Assembly: GCA_003344405.1 (NCBI GenBank)
Contig: NOWV01000022.1
Location: forward strand, 124,001-188,000
Origin: Trichoplax sp. H2
Lineage: Eukaryota; Placozoa; Uniplacotomia; Trichoplacea
Direction: 5' to 3'
DNA: 64,000 nucleotides
Position numbers and translations under genes: made by a program. Positions 18,753-30,600 of this stretch are shown piece after piece (the first letter of the stretch is position 1; every line of letters starts with the position of its first letter). The notes below the pieces were generated by a model that worked only from the letters and a program-made list of their open reading frames with translations, was not told where the DNA came from and searched no databases.

Positions 18753-20715
18753 ATGATGATTAGGAATATTTGTAAGTGGATCCACAGTAAACCGCCATTA
18801 CTCAATGCATCGTTCATTTCTTTAAACGGAAGAAAACGATACGTAAGTACTGTACATATTGAAATATCTTTAGCTCCTGAAGATATACCAGTTGTGGCTG
18901 TTTCCATCTATTTATTTACTGTTCGTTACTGCCAATGTCTACATGCCGATCTACCGAATTCTCAGATAGTAAGCTAAAAGCCTCCTTTACTAGCGAGAGA
19001 TTATTGAACGTATTTTACTATAGAAATGAGACTATTTTAGGCCTAGGCTTCTTCGAGATAAACTGATCAGTCAGGATCTATAAATTATCCTCTATTACGA
19101 CATTAGAGATGGTACATGATACAAATTTGCAGTAGAGACGTACATTGGGATGTTGGCCTGCATGCATTTTATGTGCTTGTTGATCGGATAGGGGTAATAT
19201 GTACGAAATTTGTTCGATCGGATAACAATTATACCCTTGCCAAGATAACGTACCTTCTGTTAAAGCTTGAGGTCATGTCAAGAAGTGATTAGATAATGAG
19301 ATAGACAGCCTTTCCGCTAGCTAGCAATTTCTATGATAAAGATACATCGCCTAATACACATTATTCGTAGGCAAGTGAACCGACTTAATGTACTCGTATT
19401 GTCGGTTATATACTATGCATCTTCAAAGGTAATGTTCGTTGAACTAAGGACAATAAGGTAATGGATACAGTATAGACTAGTGTGTTGTATGTAGGGTGAT
19501 AAAAGATGTACTACTAAATCAAATGAAACCATAACAATTATAATTATAGTGTTCGATTGATACTAACGCTTTTCCCATCATATCGACACAATCTACTTGT
19601 GATAGAACGATTCTAAATGGCTACACACAACGGTTGGCTTGCTACGTAGGGTTAACGAGACCAATAGAGAACCTGCAGAACCTGTCACTTTAGCTCGTAG
19701 GCTTGTTCCTGATGATGCTAATGTAGTTGGCAATATTCATGGTGGTCATATTTTACAACTGATGGAAGAAGCTGGACATATCGCTGCAACCAAACACTGT
19801 AATAGCGATAAAAAGATGACTGAAACAGATAATACAACTATTTCCAACACTGCTTATATGACACGTCTCGAGCATATGGATTTTCTGCAGCCAATGTTTG
19901 TGAACGAGATAGCTCAAGCAAAAGCTGAAGTAGTATTTGTATCGGAGCACTCCTTAGCAGTAGAGGTTAAAGTTACAGCAGAGAATATATACAAGGGAAC
20001 CCGACGATTAACAAATCGGGGCATTCTGTGGTATGTACACTTCAACGTTGACAAAACTAGCCAAAATTTAGATATCGCCAAAGTTCCTCCACTATCATAC
20101 AATATTCAAAAGCAGCAAGAATATCGACAATTATATGAAAGTCGAAAGAGGGATAACAAGCTGGGTAAAGATTTTCGTAATACCATAAATGAAAGTGATA
20201 TTACTTCGGAGAATATTCATCGAAATGAAGCTATCAATCAAATAGAAGGTACTATCGTAGCATCTGAATCTGTTTTAGCACACTTAATTATGCCTTCTGA
20301 TTGCTATGAAATAAAGTTTGCAACTGGTGGTTGCTTAATGAAACTTATGGATACGGCTGCTGCTATGGTTGGTATCAGACACTGTAAGTCAGCTGCTGTC
20401 ACCGCTTCCATAAACGATATTGATTTCTATAGGCCGGTTAAGTTGAGTAGTCTCATTACCATCGTTGGAAGATTAACTTTTACCTCTGGGAAATCGATGG
20501 AAACTAACGTTCGAGTGTTTGCCAAGAACATTCGTACCGGCAGCCAATACATCGCTAGTAGTTCTTTCTTTAATATGGTAGCAATGGATAGTAATTGTAT
20601 GCCCCTTAAAGTTCCGCCATTAGTATTAACTACTGATGATGAAAAGCGACAATTTGAAGAAGGTAGAGTTCGTTACGAAAATAGAAAAAAAAGTAGAGTG
20701 AATAAAATGGATTAG
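18753..20715 (+). CDS. ACOT7-like double hotdog acyl-CoA thioesterase, probably mitochondrial (399 aa)
   Basis: Exon 1 (18753-18842) encodes MMIRNICKWIHSKP followed by a Lys/Arg-rich stretch with no acidic residues, typical of a mitochondrial presequence. Its donor (TAC|GTAAGT) is in phase 0. Exon 2 (19606-20715) follows a GATAG acceptor placed exactly after an in-frame stop, also phase 0. The body has two hotdog domains: PDDANVVGNIHGG and, in the second, KLMDTAAA. It ends with DDEKRQFEEGRVRYENRKK. The large exon lacks an ATG before the first domain, which is why a 5' exon is required. The same two-exon design occurs in the third paralog. Exon 1 is inferred from phase and composition, not from RNA. 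Confidence 0.85.
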
Positions 20716-22124
20716 ACCATTTGCGTCACCTACCGTCTATCGTATTGATTGATTGATATAGTCGTGTACTATATGTTGTGGACCAAAAATTTATCATTTG
20801 TAAGCTGTTATGCGTATATGTTAACTATCTGTGTAAAGGCATATTTCATGTTGATGCTACAATTATCAATTAATTAATTATAATAAAGGCATATTTGGGT
20901 ACTGGTACTCGTCGCAGTATCGAGTTGTAGTACGATTTTTGCCTTAGCTTAATGACTTCGGTATATCATAGTTTTATATAAAGAAAGACTTTCTATTTGA
21001 TTTAATTTTTGTTATGTAATTCTTTAATGGATTTCTGTACAACTTTGGAGATGATTAAATGATGAATTTGACATTGCGGTCATGATATAAATATAATTAT
21101 TTATTGAATTAAATACAGTTTTAATATTGGCGATAGTAAATAAAAATTGTTATTATTAATTACAGTGAATAGTATGCTATATGGTACCATAAACTGTACA
21201 TATTAATGATCAAGTTCTCTTGTATCTCCAATAATTATGATATGATTAACACACCCAAATGATATATTATTCAGGATGTGCGCAATATTAACTGTATAGT
21301 TTTACTATACAATATAAAACTATCAGTACAATATCGGATTCGCTATGAAAGTTATTGCAACATAGTATCCGACATGAAAAAGAAAGTGAATTTCAATTTG
21401 TAAATTTTTGAAGTTGACTAGTGTACGTACATTAACTCTTTATAAAGTAGATTTGGTACGTTAATTATAGCATATATAATACGTAAACGGGTACAATTTT
21501 GTACTATATCACTTATCTGCTTACGATATCGAATATGTGCACATAATATATGCATGTCTATTCGTCTATAAAAGTAATCCAAGAACATCGCTACGCCAGA
21601 AAGGAGACATTTCCATTTAGATTGTAATTGAAAATTTCCAAGGATCCAAATTTATAAATTAATTATTTATAGCAGATCTTAGCACGTATGAGTAAATACG
21701 GTAGATTTAGATGTAAAATTTATAACCTATCATGGCAAAAATGTAATGTATAAGGCCTATTACAGTAATTTAAGTTTTGTAAGATTGTAGAACTTTGTAA
21801 GTCCGAATAGTAGAGATTATATACCGCAACTCCGATGAGACTTTCTAATATAACATACTAGGAAAATTTTCCAAATACAACTGTGGTACAATATATTAGT
21901 TTGATGTAAGTTGATGTACAGAGGTGACATAACTGGACTAGCTTTTAGCAGGCGATCGTGAATATTCCAGTGTGGTTGAACGATATTGTATCGAGTAGTT
22001 AGCCGGGTATGAAGAACTTTACTTGACATTAGCATTATGCAGACAACATTGGAATGGCCAGATTCTTACTAGAAGTGACCGTGATACGTTGGCAACAGAT
22101 TTTCTTCAACTGGGCAAAGCTATT
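20716..22124. other. Intergenic region between convergent ACOT7-like genes
   Basis: No coding exon found. It contains an AATAAA at 20882 and otherwise AT-rich DNA without clear repeats. Confidence 0.45.
20882..20887 (+). promoter_or_regulatory. Candidate polyadenylation signal AATAAA
   Basis: Exact AATAAA about 170 bp after the stop of the second ACOT7-like gene. Several near matches exist in this AT-rich DNA, so this is a candidate only. Confidence 0.4.
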
Positions 22125-23684
22125 TTATTTCTTTTTAAACATTTTTTTCCTATTTTCATAGCGTATTCTGCCTTCTTCGAATAATCGCTTTTCGTAATCA
22201 CTAGTTAGTATTAATGATGGAACTTTATCATTCTTTTGTAATACCACAAAATTATAAAAAGCGCTACTAGCTACATATCGATTACTGTTATTAGCCCAGA
22301 TATCTTCTGCGATAACTTGAACCTGAACTTCCATCGATTTTGTGGAAGTAAAGGTCAGCCTTCCTATAGCAGTTATAAGATTGCCCATTTTTACTGGCTT
22401 CAGAAAATCGATATCATTAATGGAAGCCGTTGCAATAGTACCTTTGGTATGCCTAATACATACTATAGCTGCTACGTTATCCATAAGTTTCATAAGGCAA
22501 CCGCCAGTTACGCGCTGAATTTGATAACAGTCAGCAGGCATAACCATATGAACTAGAACAGATTCTGAGGCTGCTACGGTAGCTTGTGTTTCCTTAGTAG
22601 CACCAGTTTGATCGATATTGCTTACTGAAGCTATGTTATCTTTAATGGTAATATCATCAAAACCTTGAACTAATCGTCTGTTTTCTTTTTGTTGATTATA
22701 TAGTTGAAGACACTTTTGGTACTTGTCAACATCGTAATGTAATAAAGGTGGAACTTTGGCGAGGCTTACTTGCTGACTTACTGGATCCTTGTTGAAGTTT
22801 ACGTACCAAAATATTCCTCGATTCGTTAATCGTCGCGTTCCTCTGCTTGGGTCTTCTGCTGTTACTTCAATTTCTACAGCTAATGAGTGTTGCGATACAA
22901 ATACTACTTCGGCTCTTGCTTGTGCTACCTCATTAACAAAGATTGGCTGTAAAAAGTTCATATGATCCAATCGAGCCATATAAGCAGCATTATAGATATT
23001 CTGATCGGTTTGAGTTACTCTATTATTATTGTTACTACTATAGCAATGTCTAGTTGCAGCAATATGTCCAGCTTGTTCTGCAAGTTGTAAAGTCTGACCC
23101 CCGTGGATAATACCTAATGGATTAGTATCAGCAGGAAGAATTTTGCGAGCTAAAATAATTGAATCCGATTTATGATCATTTTGATTATAAGTTGATCTAT
23201 TAGGGGAAGTAGATACCCATCTGACCGTATTCTATCAGAAGCGAAGAGAAGGTAAAACGCAATTAGCTTAATCTGTCACTAACAAGTTAGCAATTACACG
23301 TATAATTATTGGGGATTGCAAATGTCAAAAATTTTTGACCTGTACATCTATCAAATAGTCCACAACTGAGATTACTGCGAGCAAATGTTCATTAGAATTA
23401 ATGTTTCGAATTATAAAAATGTATTACTACAACTTGTAGAGTTAGATTAGACATCCTCTCAAGTCGCAATAAAAAGACAGCATTTTCATATACGCGTATA
23501 TATACATAATAATATTTGATGTTTAAAGCTGCTATATACTAATACGCATTGATTGGCATTGATTTCGAGTCATATTTACCGAAACTTTTATCTTGTTTGG
23601 ATTATCCAGGTATAACTTGATGAATGCCCATCTGGTTGTTATCCATAATCTGCTCAATCTCTGTAAGCCAATATTATTGATCAT
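22125..23684 (-). CDS. ACOT7-like double hotdog acyl-CoA thioesterase, probably mitochondrial (403 aa), divergent first domain
   Basis: Exon 1 (23684-23580) encodes MINNIGLQRLSRLWITTRW, an amphipathic basic presequence, and ends at a phase 0 donor (TCG|GTAAAT). Exon 2 (23231-22125) begins after a good polypyrimidine acceptor (CTTCTGATAG), again right after an in-frame stop. Domain 1 reads LPADTNPLGIIHGG: the Asn of the DDAN motif is kept, but the second Asn (GN-VHGG in paralogs) is Ile and the EEAGH helix is EQAGH. Domain 2 keeps KLMDNVAA. The C-terminal tail EENR-type basic end matches the other copies. An in-frame ATG at 23753 is an alternative start that would weaken the presequence. It is convergent with the second paralog. 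Confidence 0.85.
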
Positions 23685-24740
23685 GATCAATGTTCGAGTC
23701 TTGTCAATATACAATATTATTTTTAAAATATGAACATGGCTTTCAGTCTGCAAGTTTATGAAACAGCAGGATAAATTTTGCTGAATAGAAATGTAGATAG
23801 TAATGCAGTATCTAATGAACTATAAATTATCATTAACCATCGGACTCGCAGGATGTAATAATTTAAGGTATGAAGTGATTGTGATCGATGCGTCGTTCAA
23901 TTATAATTAATTATTAACGTAGGATGGATGGAATTGTAAGTATATCCAATGGAAGAGCCACCATATAATCAATAAGAACTGGTTATTAGCATGGTGATCC
24001 AAACATAATAATTTAATTTCCTCTTAATATGATTTCATATCGCCATCAACATCTGCAATATAAAAAGATCTCAGGGATTGTCCTCTTCAGTCTTGACAGC
24101 CAAGGTCCCCACCCACTCCCATTGATGGTCCACATCCGTCCTGCCGGTACCGGTGTGTACATCACGTATACTATCTATACTACACTGTATGACTCAGGAG
24201 GCTGTGTAGTATTATACAGTATAGACTCATGAAATTTTCCAAATCAGATTCCAACGTGGACAGTACTCTACACTCTACAGTACAGTGCTTATCCATCTAT
24301 TACTGTACTGTACACTGTGCAAAATGAATTGTCATTACCTGAGCGCTTCTTCTCCAACCAATGCAAGTATAACTTGATTAAGATGAATGGCATGGTGTGA
24401 CAGCTTATTTGAGCATAGTAAATCTCTTATATAGAACGGCTAGAGGTGGTCAGGCTGCATCTGATTTGGAGCTAATGGATGGAGAAGCTCTTGATTTTGA
24501 GGTAGTGTAATCCGGTCACGGTAATTTGGTAGTAAGTAATCTATGTCTACAAGATGTGATATGAATTTAACTTCTGCAGATTGAAATTGTTGTCACTGTA
24601 TTAAGATTGGATTTTCTCTTCATTTGTAACAGTTATGGAATGAATGAGCATTTCAACGAGTCAAATCGATTGATTTACTGTTTGCCTTGTTATTTAAGTA
24701 AGAAGCTTGTAAGATTGATTTGCTTGAGGCTTCTGATACT
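23685..24740. other. Intergenic region upstream of TSEN34
   Basis: It lies between the divergent starts of the third ACOT7-like gene and TSEN34. It contains short ACAGT/GTAC-type palindromes around 24160-24315 and no recognised exon. Confidence 0.4.
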
Positions 24741-27198
24741 ATGGCTGAATGCGAGAAAATCAAGCTCTACTTACTCGACGATGATGCCTTTGTATGGACT
24801 GCGGACGGTAACAACCACTTACATTTGATATGTAGTGCTGCATTATCAAATAATGCATTGTAATTTGCAATAGATGTACGCCTATCAAATCGGTTCTATT
24901 TATGAGTATACTTCAGCTTTACCTAAATCTCTTAGCTCTCATCAGAAAATAGTATAATTAGTCAGGGCTTAGTCAGTTAATTCTGAATTAAATTGTCTAT
25001 GAAGACCAGTGAGCAGTAATCATTCATCGTTTAAAACTATGGCGTAACTCTTTTATTATACGTATACAATTACAAGATAATGTTATACAGTCTAAATACA
25101 GTACATGACTAGTCTTGTATGCTTTGTTACTTAATGCAATTAATGCAAGACGTTTAAAAAAGTAGATTGGAAGCTATTGCGTCAGAACTACAGGATAAGT
25201 TGGCAATTACAAGATAATGTCATACAGTCTAAGTACAGTACATCGACTAGTCTTGTATGCTTTATTACTTAATGCAATTAATGCAAGACGTTTAAAAAGT
25301 AGATTGGAAGCTGTTATATCCAAATTATAGGATAGTTGGCAATTACAAGATAATGTCATACAATCTAAGTACAGTACATCAACTAATCTTGTATGCTCTA
25401 TTACTTAATGTAATTAATGCAAGATGTTTAAAAAAGTAGATTGGAAGCTGTTGCGTCGGAACTACAGGATAGTTGGTCATTTAACTGGTAGTTTACCTCG
25501 ACAACCAAAGCAAAATACTTACCAAGGCTTACCACTTAAATTACTACGAGAGGAAGCTACGTTACTTCTCGAAAAAGGTTCTTAACAATTCAATATAGCT
25601 ATGGTATCTGAACACGTTGACAATTTTATATTATAATACGACTATTTATTGAATGTATGATGTAACGGCAACTGTCTTAGACGTCTACATGTGCAGTTAT
25701 ATCAACAGATAAGCCTTTTCACTATGGTAAAAGTGTCTTAAAATTTGTAGTACGCTTATTATTTACCTAATTTTAATCGTAGGTATTGCTGAATTGGTTA
25801 CATGTAATATACCGGAAATAAATCAAAGTCAAATCGAGTTATACAATCACAATCGTGAGAGTAATATTATGGAGCAGGTTTGTCGCTTCATTAATTATTT
25901 CTGTCTTATTTTGGTAATATTTCCAAAATAACTATAGTGACATACTTATGTTAATTAAATGCGAATACTACATGAAATTATACACATACTTTTGCTAATT
26001 ATTATCGACTTTGTTATCCTATATAGGCCAAGATAATTGCTAAGGAGAAGAACGAACGGGATCTATTTTATCGAGAGCAAAATCATCTACCCTGTATGTA
26101 CAATAAATGATCATAGATAAGTGCAGTATGTAAGCTACCGATAATGGTCTTTATACTACTGTAGGAACTTGTTGATAACACTACGCTATTCTTAGCACTC
26201 GGTATTTTGAAATTGATGTGGTGTTAATTTGCTATACGATAATTCTGAGATTTGAATAATATTGTACTATAATTTATTAAATCAAAGATACCAAGCTTCC
26301 TATGCACTTAACTACTTAGTAGTCAACAGTATTTTGTTTAAAAGTTTCATCTGCTTATTCGCATTAGGTGATGTCAATAAGGAAGCTAATAAAGATATTT
26401 CTGATGACGAAGTATGAAATTAAATTATCAAATGTCCTTTATACGTATACTTGTAATTATAATTGATCTAATATATATTAATCATTGGGATTGACTTTGG
26501 TAAAAAATGGTTTTATTGTAAAATATATAAATAGATCAAGAAATTGCAATCGTCAGCTATAATTCATATATCAACGGGTTCGTAAAAGTAAAAATATGCT
26601 CTTAGAATTAACAGAGAATTTAAAAGATGCTGGATTGATAAATTGCCTTTTTCAGCAAACCTAGTTGATAGCGTTACTTCGAGCAACTGCCGCAAAATAA
26701 CCTGGAAATACCCGGATGCTTTAAGTGATGTAATATAGTCGTCATATTACTATTAATTGCCGAAAATTTTAACGAGTACTGCGAAAGGTGTGATCTAACA
26801 TTGTTCTAAATTACTATAAATAGAAATTTCGATATGCTGCGTATCGTGATTTATGGTATAAAGGATTCTATATTACACCGGGAAGAAAATTTGGTGGTGA
26901 TTATCTTATTTATGCAGGTTGTAGATTTATTTTGATTAAAGTATCAACATACGTGTATGATGTAATTATTTAAACTGGTACTAATCTAGCAAAATTTGCT
27001 AATTCAAAACAAGATGATCCATATCTTTTCCATTCGCGGTATGTCGTTCGAGTAATACCATCTGAAAGAGAAATCAGCACGTACGACATGATTGCTTTCG
27101 GTAGATTATGTACAAATGTCAAGAAGATTGGAATATTTTGTTCAGTAGTGGAAGATAAAGTTAAATATTTATCTGTTAAATGGACCGGAATGGGTTGA
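24741..27198 (+). CDS. TSEN34: tRNA-splicing endonuclease catalytic subunit SEN34 (292 aa)
   Basis: SEN34 is the subunit of the nuclear tRNA-splicing endonuclease that cuts the 3' splice site of pre-tRNA introns. Nine exons join in phase: 24741-24807, 25440-25577, 25783-25877, 26027-26093, 26368-26411, 26541-26581, 26606-26729, 26824-26917, 26990-27198. The N-terminal domain reads FVWTAD then HLTGSLPRQPKQNTYQGLPL, matching the SEN34 N-lobe. An acidic linker follows. The nuclease domain has YRDLWYKGFYITPGRKFGGDY, with the expected Tyr (about 222), His in LFHSRY (238) and Lys (about 269, NVKK) of the catalytic triad. Human TSEN34 is 310 aa. Exon 2 starts in the last copy of a triplicated 136-bp segment. 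Exon 7 could also start 9 nt later (26615) without changing frame. Confidence 0.93.
25067..25475. repeat. Three tandem copies of about 136 bp spanning the intron 1 / exon 2 boundary of TSEN34
   Basis: Units start at 25067, 25204 and 25340 (CAATTACAAGATAATG) and end in AGTTGG. Each contains the intron end plus the first bases of exon 2 (AGTAG|ATTGGAAGCT). Only the third copy runs into the rest of the exon. Copy 2 has lost the reading frame through changes after GAAGCTGTTA. Confidence 0.93.
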
Positions 27199-27628
27199 AA
27201 GTTGCTCTTTGCTTAAACAAGAACTCAAAAGAACTCTTCAAATTATTTCCTAGTCTATGATAGGTTATTTTCAGGTGGATAAAAATATCAGATGTATATT
27301 ATATTCAATTTACAATTAGAATAGATTACACTCGTATCCATAGGAGTATACACGGTAACAATGTACTGTATATGGTGGCTCTATCAAAGATTAGTATTTT
27401 CTTTAAGTTATATCAAAATATTTCTTAATATATATTTGACAGTGTTATAGGCTGTACATTTAGAGAAGACATTAAAATTCATTTGTGTATACAACATTAA
27501 ACAATATAAACGATTTAGCAGTACTATAAGAGTTTAGTGTGTACTGCATATATTAGCATGATATTCTTCTGCACAACAAGCTGATACAGCAACTGATTCA
27601 ATCATTTTAATGTTGCCAATATTATCAG
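27199..27628. other. Short convergent intergenic region
   Basis: 430 bp between the stops of TSEN34 (+) and the SNF2-like gene (-). It must hold both 3' ends. No further exon seen. Confidence 0.45.
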
Positions 27629-30600
27629 CTACTGAGCTGGAATTAAGGCGTATCTAAAGCTATCATATTGACGTACATCGACTATCCAAGACGAAAACTC
27701 TTCTTTAGCAAGGCATTCCTTTAAAACTGTGTCGTTCTATTAACATTTAAGAATTTCGATATATTCATTAGATTATAAATGCCTGATTTTGTTCTTAATC
27801 AAGAGTAGATAATTTTCTCAGCTATCAATTAAATAAAGTAATTATACGTATATACGCACGATATTTCCTGTTTGTTGTGCCAGATGATTAAGACTTGTAG
27901 GATATTTAGGAGTGCTATTACGACGGAATAGTGATTCAACCTCTGAGAGTTTGATGCTACGCGTACAATTTAGATGAGAACGTACTGTTCTTTTATCTTC
28001 TATAAACATTTTAGCCATATTAAGCTAAACATGCAATAGGTAATTAGTACAATTTATGCAAGCAGATTTTCTCGATAGAGTATAAATAGCAATTTTAAAG
28101 TACACCTACGCGCTCGAAAAATAGTTTTTCCTCTGCGGTATCCTATTGTTGTAGCAAAAGCATGTATTAGTAATTACAATTTCTATGATATTGTTTCATA
28201 ATTACAGCCATGTATCTGCATGATTACAACATTGGATTATGCTTTTTACGTTTTTTCGTTAGTAGTATATTATTAATATACTAGTACATTGAAAGAAATC
28301 AATATTATAGTTAGCTTTTAGGGATAAAATAGTGATCCTAACATGATTCCTACCAAATTTGACTATACGTATTTTGAAAGATTGTAGATTAAAGATGTAA
28401 TTATCTTTTCAATAACAATAAATTTTAGTTGACGAGATTACTACTGATACATCGTATAATTTTAAACGCAAATACCAAAATTTTACGGTTAAAGCGAGAT
28501 GACAAGGCGGCAACAGTATAACAAAGATAAAATAAGGCCTAAGCAACCAATATATAATACTGTATTGTATAATCTTGAATTCAACAGTCTCATTAGCGTA
28601 CTTACGTGAATAATTAGGCGGGTAACTTTCAAGATTTTGCTTCGCTTCGATGCATAAGCTTTCGTTATCACCTTTTGGTCATCATAGATGTAGTAATCCC
28701 AAAAAACTATTCTGTCAACTTCTGTGAGATTAATATCTTTATTTTGAATTTCTTCCAGAGGAATAAAAAGTACTGATTGACTGTGTATAAATACAGAGCA
28801 ATAATTTATAATTACAAACGATGAAATTATGTTAAATTCTGCTATGATTATTAATTGTACAGTATCTAGAGTTTGCATTTTAAATATTGAAGGCATTTAA
28901 CTTATTAGAATGTAGCATGATAAAGTTGAAATAGTTGATGTAATTGTACTCATGTAGGTAGTAAATCTTAGTAAATTTCGACTTTTACCCTTTATATAGC
29001 TTCATAGCATTTTCATTACTATTTTGCGTTGTTTTTTGCCCAATTATTAAATACTGGTGTTTGTCTAGGCCATTTATCTTTGAGAGTATCATTTCAAAAA
29101 TACTTAACACGTTATCATCTTGGAGACAAAAATTGTAAACAACGACAATTTTTTCGGAAGATGATAAACATAACTGGATTAAACAGTCTAGAATCAAGTA
29201 TTTACTACAAAGTCCGGCTATATCTGGACTTGTAGCTAATTGATTATTTTGAACTTTTGGTGTTGAAGCAGTTAACCAGATAGAATATAAATTTCTGTAC
29301 CATTTTTGAATATCTGCGTCAGCTGTAAAATTGAAACATCAAAGAATGTTCGTTTTTCAATTATAATGATCAGAAAATTTGAAATATAACTAGCTAAATA
29401 TATTAATGAGATAGATAAGATTTGTATAGTTGTTAAACAGCCTGCATAGTGCCTTTATAATCATATATCTGCTTCGTGAATTCTAAGACAGGTTACTAAT
29501 AAAAATCTTACTGGCTATACCTTCCTGTCCAGTAATTGAAGGACGATTGAGAACATCATTGTACAGTTGTGTTTGTTCGTCATTTAATCTCAGAAACACT
29601 ACATGCTCTATCTTTCGATGGATACGGTATTGCGTATCAGTTACACTATACACCTAAATTATGAAGACAATCATATAATGTTTAAATCCGTGTGCATAAA
29701 GTGCCAAAGCCTGAGAATGTATTTAGCGACGTTTGCTAAACCAATCAACTAAGTATTGAGTAGATAGACAGACACCGTAAAATCTTACAATTTTTAAGTA
29801 GATATAATATAACCATAATACCTTAATAAAGTAATCTAGGAGAAGATCTTCTCTAGCATCGTTGGAATTATGAACTTTCAAGGCGTCAATTATGTTATTT
29901 TGCACGCGATGAATCGAATTATGTGTAGGATTGACAAGAGCAACCATTGTACTAACTACAGTAAGAGAATAAGAAGCGGCAAATTATGATTTTCAAGATG
30001 ATAAATTACAGATAATAAAACATTTGTAATTTCTGGTTCGATATGAAATACTAGTAAAATAACAGTAATACTATTTACTAAACTGACAAGAACGCTTACA
30101 CTTAGTAATATCATCGCCATAAATATCAGCCAAAAAAACTCGTTGTCGAGTGTTTACTTTTGAAACCAGATCAAAAATGGCCGTCCAACGTTGTTCTGGT
30201 AAGAAGTCGTCATCACATATTACAAGATCAGATCCTACATGCCAGTATCAAAATAAGTTTTACGAATGACGAACAAATTAATTATTAGCTCTTTACATTT
30301 ACTTATTACCTGGTGATTGGAGGCAATTTTTCATCTCTTGTAATTGCTGTGATTTTGAGTGAAGTAGCTCAGAATATGTATTATAACTTAGTAGAAGTAC
30401 TCCCGAAATCTGCTTCCATAGCTTTATCGTTGCATAATTGTCTTTTTGGATCGTTGCATAATTGTCTTTTTTATCAGAATTTGGACGTAGATAGTACAAC
30501 TATCAAGAATTTACTAATGTTAAGAATTGTACTTTCAAAAATCTTGATAAAATAAAGGACAACGGGGAAAACATTATTCAAGTACCTTTAAGTCAGTCCA

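Noticed and set aside
18753-18977. Unspliced 74-codon protein
   Set aside because: Only its first 30 codons are used: a GTAAGT donor at 18843 joins in phase to the ACOT7-like body. The remainder has no features.
25067-25475. Possible CRISPR-like array
   Set aside because: Units are 136 bp with no repeat-spacer alternation, and they contain an exon boundary of an animal gene.
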